A stretch of 8,409 nt of DNA from Candidatus Thiodiazotropha sp. (ex Gloverina cf. vestifex) (GTDB lineage Bacteria > Pseudomonadota > Gammaproteobacteria > Chromatiales > Chromatiaceae). Of the stretch, positions 1 through 5,426 are shown piece by piece (positions within the stretch are counted from its first letter, which is position 1; each line of letters opens with the position of its first letter). The stretch lies in the NCBI GenBank assembly GCA_025656435.1, contig JAHXHT010000003.1:19611-28019 (forward strand). Direction: 5' to 3'. The translations under genes and the position numbers were made by a program. The notes below the pieces were generated by a model. That model was not told the origin of the DNA. It was given only the letters and a program-made list of their open reading frames with translations, and ran no database searches.

Positions 1-63
1 GTCATCGGTCATCGGTCATCGGTCATCGGTCATCGGTCATCGGTCATCGGTCATCGGTCATTG
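1..63. repeat. Heptanucleotide tandem repeat (GTCATCG)n
   Basis: Eight perfect head-to-tail copies of the 7-bp unit GTCATCG fill positions 1-56. A ninth copy, GTCATTG (57-63), has one mismatch. The array is cut by the window start, so its full length is unknown. A unit length of seven is not a multiple of three, so copy-number change inside a reading frame would shift the frame, but no gene crosses it here. In the same 7-bp register the next bases read AACAGTG then AAC (64-73), which looks like a short remnant of a second heptad repeat. The array lies about 180 bp ahead of proA. Confidence 0.97.
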
Positions 64-153
64 AACAGTGAACTTGAGGATGGTGGGCATCCCAGGATAA
101 AGATTCCGGCACAGGTGTTGGCGGCTTATGCTTCCTTAGTGTTGATTCTTGCG

Positions 154-183
154 TTGATATGGCAACAATTAACGCCATTTAGT
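154..183 (+). promoter_or_regulatory. Possible sigma-70 promoter of proA
   Basis: TTGATA (154-159, five of six to the -35 consensus) and TTTAGT (178-183, four of six to the -10 consensus) are 18 bp apart and lie about 60 bp ahead of the proA start, in an AT-rich stretch. No other pair in the 64-244 gap looks better. The assignment rests on consensus matching alone. Confidence 0.3.
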
Positions 184-244
184 GTCGTTATTTTGTTAAA
201 GTTTCCGTCTGTTCCACCAGTTAACCAGAGACGAAATTAACACC

Positions 245-1516
245 ATGCTCGATGAGATCTCCAATATAAAAAGCTACATGGTGGCACTGGGCCGCCAGGC
301 CAGGCAGGCCTCCCGTATCCTCGCTGCATCCTCCACTGCGCTGAAAAACCAGGCACTGGAGGCGATGGCTGATGATCTGGACGCCAACCGTGACCTCTTG
401 ATGCAGGAGAATCAGAAGGATCTAAAGGCCGGCGCGGACAAAGGGCTGGATGCGGCGCTGCTTGACAGGTTGGAGCTGACCCCTGCACGTATCGACGGCA
501 TGATCGAAGGTCTGCGCCAGATTGCCGCGCTGCCGGATCCGATCGGTGAGATCTTCGACATGAAATACCTGCCGAGCGATATTCAGGTCGGTCGTATGAG
601 GGTGCCGCTGGGTGTGGTGGGTATTATTTACGAATCCCGTCCCAACGTGACGGCGGATGCTGCAGGGCTTTGTCTCAAGTCAGGCAATGCTGCCGTACTA
701 CGGGGCGGTTCAGAGGCGTTCCACTCCAACCAGGCGATTGCCGCCAGTATCCAAAGCGGCTTGGAGAAGGCCGGTCTGCCGGCAGCGGCAGTACAGGTGG
801 TTGCCACAATCGACCGTGCCGCTGTAGGTGAGATGATTGCCATGCCCGATGCCATCGACGTGATCATCCCACGTGGCGGCAAGGGACTGATCGAGCGCAT
901 CAGCCAGGATGCCAGGGTGCCGGTGATCAAGCATCTGGACGGTATCTGTCATGTCTATATCGATGATCAGGCGGAAGTGGGCAAGGCCTTCGATGTGGCG
1001 ATGAATGCGAAGACCCAACGCTATGGTACCTGCAACACTATGGAGACGCTGCTGGTGGCGGAAGAGATCGCCGAAGAGATGCTTTTGATGCTGGCTGCTC
1101 CTCTGTTCGAGAAGGAGGTGGAGATTCGTGGCTGTCCGCGCACCCGTGAGGTCATCGATGGTTGTGTGACAGCAACCGAGGCCGATTGGGATACGGAATA
1201 TTTGGGTCCGATTCTCTCGATCAAAGTGGTCCGGGGTCTGGATGAGGCCATCGACCATATCAATACCCACAGTTCCCAACATACCGATGCCATCATTACA
1301 GAAAACTACACGCGGGCACGTCGATTTCTGACAGAAGTCGATTCCAGCTCGGTGATGGTCAATGCCTCCACCCGGTTTGCCGACGGCTTCGAATACGGGT
1401 TGGGCGCGGAGATCGGCATCTCCACCGACAAGTTCCATGCTCGCGGTCCGGTAGGGCTGGAGGGGCTCACCTCCGTGAAGTACATCGTGTTGGGTGATGG
1501 GCATATCCGTACCTGA
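245..1516 (+). CDS. proA: Glutamate-5-semialdehyde dehydrogenase (gamma-glutamyl phosphate reductase)
   Basis: This cytoplasmic enzyme carries out the second step of proline synthesis, the NADPH-dependent reduction of gamma-glutamyl phosphate to glutamate 5-semialdehyde. The 423-residue length is normal for the family. It has the aldehyde-dehydrogenase fold features of ProA: YESRPNVTADAAGLCLKSGN (129-148), the putative catalytic cysteine C263 in GTCNTMETLL, and the C-terminal signature from NASTRFADG (373) through GLGAEIGISTDK (385-396) to HARGPVGLEGLTS (398-410). The start at 245 gives the usual short N-terminal extension before the MVALGRQAR segment at residue 12. The ribosome site is weak (AGAGA about 13 bases upstream). 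The stop lies 9 bases before nadD, so the two are probably co-transcribed. No proB is visible in the window. Confidence 0.97.
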   Translation: MLDEISNIKSYMVALGRQARQASRILAASSTALKNQALEAMADDLDANRDLLMQENQKDLKAGADKGLDAALLDRLELTPARIDGMIEGLRQIAALPDPIGEIFDMKYLPSDIQVGRMRVPLGVVGIIYESRPNVTADAAGLCLKSGNAAVLRGGSEAFHSNQAIAASIQSGLEKAGLPAAAVQVVATIDRAAVGEMIAMPDAIDVIIPRGGKGLIERISQDARVPVIKHLDGICHVYIDDQAEVGKAFDVAMNAKTQRYGTCNTMETLLVAEEIAEEMLLMLAAPLFEKEVEIRGCPRTREVIDGCVTATEADWDTEYLGPILSIKVVRGLDEAIDHINTHSSQHTDAIITENYTRARRFLTEVDSSSVMVNASTRFADGFEYGLGAEIGISTDKFHARGPVGLEGLTSVKYIVLGDGHIRT

Positions 1517-1525
1517 GAAAGGCAG

Positions 1526-2155
1526 ATGATCGGCATTCTGGGTGGTACCTTCGATCCGATCCATTTCGGCCACCTGCGCACGGCATTGGATGTGATGCAG
1601 GCGGTCGGTTTGGATGAGGTGCGTTTCATCCCTTTGCACAGTGCAGTGCATCGAGATCAGCCGGAGACTGCTGCTGAATTGCGTCTGCAGATGGTAGAGG
1701 CTGCTATCGCTGGACAAGCCGGATTCGCTATCGATGACAGGGAGCTGCGCCGACAGGGCGACTCCTACACAGTGGATACGCTAACTTCTTTACATAGAGA
1801 TTTCCCCGAACACTCCCTCTGCCTTATCCTGGGTGTGGACGCCTTCAACGGTTTTGCCACATGGCGTCAGCCGGAAAAGATATTGTCTCTCGCCCATCTG
1901 ATTGTCATGCGGCGGCCGGGAGAGACGGTGTCCTCAGATGCCTGGATCCAGACATTGCTGGCGCCCAATCAGTGCAATGATGCGGAGAAGATGAAACATG
2001 AAGCGGCGGGTCGCATCCTCATACAAGAGGTAACCCAACTGGATATCTCTTCGACTAAGATCCGCTCACTGATCGCTGCAGGACATAGCCCGCGCTACCT
2101 GTTGCCGGAGGGCGTCAGGCAAATAATCAGCAAAAATCGCCTCTATCTGAGTTGA
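1526..2155 (+). CDS. nadD: Nicotinate-nucleotide adenylyltransferase
   Basis: This cytoplasmic enzyme joins nicotinate mononucleotide and ATP to form deamido-NAD+ and pyrophosphate, the adenylation step of NAD synthesis. The 209-residue length is typical. The nucleotidyltransferase signature GGTFDPIHFGHLR is at residues 6-18, with the HxGH-type ATP site. Family blocks follow: SYTVDTL (80-86), LGVDAFNGFATW (102-113) and the ISSTKIR signature (174-180). The region that often reads PPHK in relatives reads LHSAVHRDQ here (37-45), a modest divergence in a substrate-side loop. An AAAGG-like ribosome site precedes the ATG closely and the gap to proA is 9 bp, so translation of the two is likely linked. 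proA-nadD-rsfS is a known gammaproteobacterial arrangement. Confidence 0.96.
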   Translation: MIGILGGTFDPIHFGHLRTALDVMQAVGLDEVRFIPLHSAVHRDQPETAAELRLQMVEAAIAGQAGFAIDDRELRRQGDSYTVDTLTSLHRDFPEHSLCLILGVDAFNGFATWRQPEKILSLAHLIVMRRPGETVSSDAWIQTLLAPNQCNDAEKMKHEAAGRILIQEVTQLDISSTKIRSLIAAGHSPRYLLPEGVRQIISKNRLYLS

Positions 2156-2205
2156 TGTCTTTTTTTCGCAATGGGTTATGCTATTTCTAAAGGTCCGGTA
2201 GAATC

Positions 2206-2229
2206 GCCGCTTTTGCGGCCTACCCGGCC
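2206..2229 (+). other. Two overlapping hairpins in the rsfS leader
   Basis: A perfect 5-bp stem GCCGC/GCGGC with a TTTT loop occupies 2206-2219. It overlaps a second possible stem in which GGCC (2217-2220) pairs with GGCC (2226-2229) across a TACCC loop. The two cannot form together. No T-tract follows, so it is not a standard Rho-independent terminator. It lies about 28-50 bases before the rsfS start and would be in the leader of any transcript reading through from nadD. Confidence 0.4.
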
Positions 2230-2256
2230 CTCTTCACAGCAACAAAATGGGACTCA

Positions 2257-2613
2257 ATGGAGATAGAAGCACTTAGAGTCGTCGTCCTGCAGGCATTGGA
2301 CGACATGAAAGCGAAGGATGTAGTGGTCTTGGATGTCCGTGGAAAGACTAGCATCACCGACATAATGATTGTCGCCAGTGGCACCTCAGACCGCCACGTG
2401 AAATCCATCGCGCAAACGGTCGCGTTCAAGGCCAAAGAGGCTGGAGAAGCCCCGCTCGGTACCGAGGGTGTGGATGATGGTGAATGGGCGCTGGTGGATC
2501 TCAACGGGGTCGTGCTGCATGTGATGCAACCCAGGGTGCGGGATTTCTACCACCTGGAACGGCTATGGGCGATGGACTCGCCGGAAGCCAAGCCGAGTCA
2601 AGAGCGTCAATAA
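2257..2613 (+). CDS. rsfS: Ribosomal silencing factor RsfS (RsfA/YbeB family)
   Basis: RsfS binds protein L14 of the large ribosomal subunit and blocks joining of the small subunit, which reduces translation during starvation or stationary phase. The 118-residue length fits the family. Diagnostic segments are present: DVVVLDVRGKTSITDIMIVA (21-40), ASGTSDRHVKSIA (40-52) and the strongly conserved C-terminal block from GEWALVDLNGVVLHV (75-89) through MQPRVRDFYHLERLW (90-104). The ATG at 2257 has GGGA about eight bases upstream and gives the usual family N-terminus. The gap from nadD is 101 bp, long enough for an internal promoter. The stop is 6 bp before the WYL regulator, which occupies the position where rlmH usually follows. 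Confidence 0.96.
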   Translation: MEIEALRVVVLQALDDMKAKDVVVLDVRGKTSITDIMIVASGTSDRHVKSIAQTVAFKAKEAGEAPLGTEGVDDGEWALVDLNGVVLHVMQPRVRDFYHLERLWAMDSPEAKPSQERQ

Positions 2614-2619
2614 ACCTGC

Positions 2620-3585
2620 ATGGATCGGTTCGACCGAATCTTTGAGCTCAACCGAATCCTGCAGTCCGCCCGTTACCCGGTCTCCCGCCAACGATTGGAA
2701 GAAGCGCTGGAGTGCTCCCGCGCCACCGTCAAACGTCTCATCGAAGAGATGCGTCTCTACCTCAATGCGCCGATTATCTATGACCGTAAACTCAACGGTT
2801 ATCGATACGACACCAGTGAGGGGCAGATGTACGAGCTTCCGGGGCTCTGGTTCAATGCCTCTGAGCTGCAGGCATTGCTGGCCACTCAGCAACTTCTCGA
2901 AGACGTCCAACCAGGATTGCTAGACAGTCATCTGCAGCCTCTGCGGCGAAAGATCGATGAATTATTGAGCCGGCAACCGGGGATTGGGGAACCTGTGACA
3001 GGGCGAATTCGTCTTCTGAAATCTGCAGCGCGCCCGGCCGGTCCTCACTTTAGCCAAATTGCCGGTGCGCTGGCAGCACGCTGTCGGCTGCAACTGGTTT
3101 ACTACAATCGCTCGCAAGACAGTTTGAGCGAGCGTGAGATCTCACCTCAGCGACTCACTCACTATCGGGATAATTGGTATCTGGATGCCTGGTGCCACCT
3201 TCGAAATGGACTCCGGACCTTTGCCTTGGACGCTATTCGTGAAGTCTATCCATCGTCATCTCAGGCGCGGGAGGTGGATGAGGCGACACTGAACGCTCAC
3301 TACGCCGATGCCTACGGTATCTTCTCAGGTAAGGCATTGCATCGGGCGGTGCTTCGTTTTACCCCCGAGCGGGCACGCTGGGTCTCAACGGAAACCTGGC
3401 ACCCCCATCAGCAGAGTCGTTGGCTTGAGGATGGCCGCTACGAATTGACCCTGCCATACAGCCACCCGGAGGAGTTGATCATGGACCTGCTGAGATACGG
3501 TCCGGATGTGGAGGTGGTAGAGCCATCGTCACTACGCCAAGCCGTGGCGGATCATCTACGGGCTGCTGCCTCTCTCTACGCATGA
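2620..3585 (+). CDS. WYL-domain transcriptional regulator with N-terminal HTH
   Basis: This is a 321-residue predicted DNA-binding regulator of the YafY/WYL type. The N-terminal winged helix-turn-helix spans about residues 1-62 (VSRQRLEEALECSRATVKRL at 21-40 is the helix-turn-helix core, and NGYRYD at 59-64 ends the wing). A linker follows, then the WYL domain at about 143-213 with the name-giving WYL at 186-188 (DNWYLDAWCHLR) and RTFALDAIREV at 199-209. A C-terminal WCX-like part covers about 240-318. WYL domains are known or predicted ligand sensors, in some cases for nucleotides or nucleic acid. The ligand and targets here cannot be read from the sequence. It begins 6 bp after rsfS with no clear ribosome site, so translation is probably coupled to rsfS. 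The full length gives no sign of decay. Confidence 0.92.
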   Translation: MDRFDRIFELNRILQSARYPVSRQRLEEALECSRATVKRLIEEMRLYLNAPIIYDRKLNGYRYDTSEGQMYELPGLWFNASELQALLATQQLLEDVQPGLLDSHLQPLRRKIDELLSRQPGIGEPVTGRIRLLKSAARPAGPHFSQIAGALAARCRLQLVYYNRSQDSLSEREISPQRLTHYRDNWYLDAWCHLRNGLRTFALDAIREVYPSSSQAREVDEATLNAHYADAYGIFSGKALHRAVLRFTPERARWVSTETWHPHQQSRWLEDGRYELTLPYSHPEELIMDLLRYGPDVEVVEPSSLRQAVADHLRAAASLYA

Positions 3586-3635
3586 GATAAGAAATCTTAC
3601 CTATCTTCATCCCCAGCGACGCTTTTTTCTAAAGT

Positions 3636-3664
3636 CAGGCTCATTGAACTGGCCCTGGTTTTTT
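3636..3664 (+). terminator. Possible weak Rho-independent terminator after the WYL gene
   Basis: CAGGC (3636-3640) can pair with GCCCTG (3652-3657) if one C is bulged, leaving an 11-base loop. The stem is followed by a G and six T residues (3659-3664). The short, bulged stem makes this a weak candidate. Its place 50 bp after the WYL stop and before the phosphate operon promoter region is suitable. Confidence 0.35.
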
Positions 3665-3731
3665 AGCAGAAAAAATTTCCCTGAAGGGTGTTTTCAGTTG
3701 AGTTGGGACATATGTTTGTTCCGCATAAATT

Positions 3732-3760
3732 GTTACAGTTCCGTGCCACTTTTGTGACAG
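3732..3760 (-). promoter_or_regulatory. Pho-box-like array: three 7-bp half-sites, minus orientation
   Basis: On the + strand three 7-mers occur at 3732-3738 (GTTACAG), 3743-3749 (GTGCCAC) and 3754-3760 (GTGACAG), separated by exactly 4 bp each. Read on the minus strand, in that strand's 5' to 3' order, they are CTGTCAC, GTGGCAC and CTGTAAC, and the first spacer is AAAA. The known PhoB box is two CTGTCAT/C-type 7-mers separated by 4 AT-rich bases, an 11-bp repeat. The outer sites match this well and the middle one partly. The array lies 47-76 bp ahead of the PiT transporter start. Its orientation opposes the gene, and no divergent gene is present, so repression or non-standard activation of the phosphate operon is the likely role. 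PhoB binding is inferred. Confidence 0.6.
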
Positions 3761-3783
3761 CCTTAACGCTTCTTAAGCATAAA
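3754..3783 (+). promoter_or_regulatory. Possible promoter of the phosphate operon
   Basis: GTGACA (3754-3759, five of six to the -35 consensus) and CATAAA (3778-3783, four of six to the -10 consensus) are 18 bp apart. The -35 would coincide with the last Pho-box-like half-site, so a bound PhoB dimer would overlap RNA polymerase. A second candidate lies upstream: TTGGGA (3703-3708) with another CATAAA (3724-3729) at 15-bp spacing, for which the array would sit just downstream of the start site. The sequence does not decide between them. Confidence 0.35.
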
Positions 3784-3807
3784 CGACCTCCTTAAGGTAA
3801 AAAAATA

Positions 3808-5370
3808 ATGGAACTCGAAAAAATCGCACAAATTGAACACGCTACCTGGGCCAACAGAAAAGAGCTTTTGAGGCTGGGTATCGCCATGTTGTTTATTGTG
3901 GGCGTCATGCTTTTTGTTGGCTCCACAGATGCCGAGGTCAGCCATATGCTGATCGTGGCCGCCATGATTGGTGGCTATATGGCCATGAATATCGGCGCCA
4001 ATGACGTTGCCAACAATGTCGGACCCACAGTCGGTTCTCGTGCCATGACTTTGACCGGGGCAATCCTGATCGCAGCGATTTTTGAAGCGTTGGGCGCCCT
4101 TGTCGCAGGCGGGGACGTGGTGGACACGATCAAGAAGGGGATTATCGATCCTGCCCTGATCAATGATACGGATACATTCATCTGGCTGATGATGGGAGCA
4201 CTGCTGGCGGGCGCACTCTGGCTGAATCTCGCCACGGCTATCGGTGCGCCGGTGTCGACGACACACTCCATTGTCGGCGGCGTGTTGGGTGCCGGCATCG
4301 CCGCAGGTGGATGGGGGATCGCCAATTGGGCAAAAATGGGCCAGATTGCCGCCAGTTGGCTAATCTCACCTGTCCTGGGCGGCATCATCGCCGCAGCATT
4401 TCTCTATCTGATCAAACGCACCATTACTTACAAAAAGGACATGCTGAGTGCTGCGGGAAAGATGGTGCCGATTCTCGTTGGCGTGATGGCCTGGGCATTC
4501 GGCAGCTATCTGGTGCTTAAGGGGCTTAAAAAGATATGGAAGGTTGATATGCCGGTGGCGCTGCTGATTGGCCTGGGCATCGGTGTGCTGGTGATATTTC
4601 TCTCCAAGCCGTTGGTTAAGAAAGTCTCGGCTAAGCTGGAGAATGATAAGAAGAGTGTCAACAGTCTGTTTACCGTACCATTGATTTTCGCCGCAGCATT
4701 GTTGAGTTTTGCCCATGGTGCCAATGATGTGGCAAACGCTATCGGGCCATTGGCGGCTATTAGTGATGCACTCTCGTCCGGCGGTATTTCAGCCAAAGCT
4801 GCCATTCCCTTGTGGGTCATGATGGTGGGAGCTATCGGTATCGCCATCGGGTTGGCACTCTACGGACCCAAGCTGATCAAAACCGTGGGCACGGAGATTA
4901 CCGAACTGGATCAGACCCGTGCATTCTGTATCGCGCTGGCCGCTGCGATCACCGTGATCATTGCCACCCAGCTTGGATTGCCTGTGAGCTCCACACATAT
5001 TGCGGTCGGTGCGGTTTTTGGCGTGGGTTTTTTACGGGAGTATCTGAAGGCCAACTATGCCCGCATGGTGGATGAGATCGAGATGCACCACCAAGGGGCG
5101 GATCGGGAAGAGGTCGAAGCATTCATGGAGAGATTCAAGCAAGCCGGCCTGGAGGAAAAGGCAGATATACTGAATCAGCTCAAGGAGCACAAAGCAAAAG
5201 CAGAGCTGACAAAGAAGGAACGCAAGGGCCTGAAAAAGGTCTATCGGCATGAGTTGGTGAAGCGTTCTGCGCTTTTAAAGATCGCTGCAGCCTGGATCAT
5301 TACGGTGCCTGCCTCTGCAGTACTCGCGGCCATGCTCTTCTTTACCATTCGCGGCATGATGCTGCCTTGA
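3808..5370 (+). CDS. PiT-family inorganic phosphate transporter
   Basis: This inner-membrane secondary importer of phosphate belongs to the PiT (SLC20-like) family and is driven by an H+ or Na+ gradient. At 520 residues it shows the family's internal duplication: GANDVANNVGP (63-73) with PVSTTHS (148-154) in the first half, and GANDVANAIGP (304-314) with PVSSTHI (392-398) in the second. About ten or more hydrophobic segments are visible. A charged, mostly helical cytoplasmic stretch of about 75 residues (411-488), rich in K and E, precedes a last membrane segment (about 489-515). A short charged loop with a K-rich patch (270-284) separates the halves. The ATG at 3808 has AAGG 10 bases upstream. 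It heads a probable operon with the Na+/Pi transporter, 56 bp downstream. Metal-phosphate uptake, as in E. coli Pit, is possible but not shown. Confidence 0.95.
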   Translation: MELEKIAQIEHATWANRKELLRLGIAMLFIVGVMLFVGSTDAEVSHMLIVAAMIGGYMAMNIGANDVANNVGPTVGSRAMTLTGAILIAAIFEALGALVAGGDVVDTIKKGIIDPALINDTDTFIWLMMGALLAGALWLNLATAIGAPVSTTHSIVGGVLGAGIAAGGWGIANWAKMGQIAASWLISPVLGGIIAAAFLYLIKRTITYKKDMLSAAGKMVPILVGVMAWAFGSYLVLKGLKKIWKVDMPVALLIGLGIGVLVIFLSKPLVKKVSAKLENDKKSVNSLFTVPLIFAAALLSFAHGANDVANAIGPLAAISDALSSGGISAKAAIPLWVMMVGAIGIAIGLALYGPKLIKTVGTEITELDQTRAFCIALAAAITVIIATQLGLPVSSTHIAVGAVFGVGFLREYLKANYARMVDEIEMHHQGADREEVEAFMERFKQAGLEEKADILNQLKEHKAKAELTKKERKGLKKVYRHELVKRSALLKIAAAWIITVPASAVLAAMLFFTIRGMMLP

Positions 5371-5389
5371 GTGCGGTAACAGACAGCGG

Positions 5390-5406
5390 AAGGGGTATAG
5401 CCCCTT
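5390..5406 (+). other. Intercistronic hairpin between the two phosphate transporters
   Basis: AAGGGG (5390-5395) and CCCCTT (5401-5406) form a perfect 6-bp stem with a TATAG loop. No T-tract follows (the next bases are ACTGCC), so a full terminator is unlikely. It could act as an RNA stability or processing element that sets the expression ratio of the two transporters. It lies 20 bases ahead of the downstream start, whose ribosome site is GAGG (5416-5419). Confidence 0.5.
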
Positions 5407-5426
5407 ACTGCCACAGAGGTAGCTGA

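Noticed and set aside
710..1717. A 335-codon open frame on the minus strand across proA and the start of nadD
   Set aside because: It lies fully opposite two clear housekeeping genes, has no recognisable domain, and is rich in His, Gln, Asp and Thr as expected from the complement of ordinary coding sequence. Long antisense frames are common opposite genes with this codon use.
2152..2187. A possible promoter for rsfS overlapping the nadD stop (TTGATG with TATGCT)
   Set aside because: The spacing of 19 bp and four-of-six matches are too weak to list as a feature. The 101-bp gap would permit a promoter but the sequence does not establish one.
3595..3606. Small inverted repeat TAAGA-AA-TCTTA just after the WYL gene
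   Set aside because: A two-base loop cannot close a hairpin and no T-tract follows directly. It is most likely chance AT-rich symmetry.
3763..4388. Minus-strand open frames opposite the first part of the PiT gene (167 and 137 codons), one starting near the reversed Pho-box-like array
   Set aside because: It would be attractive to have the reversed array serve a minus-strand gene, but these frames end at or before the array, not downstream of it, and their composition is that of antisense shadows.
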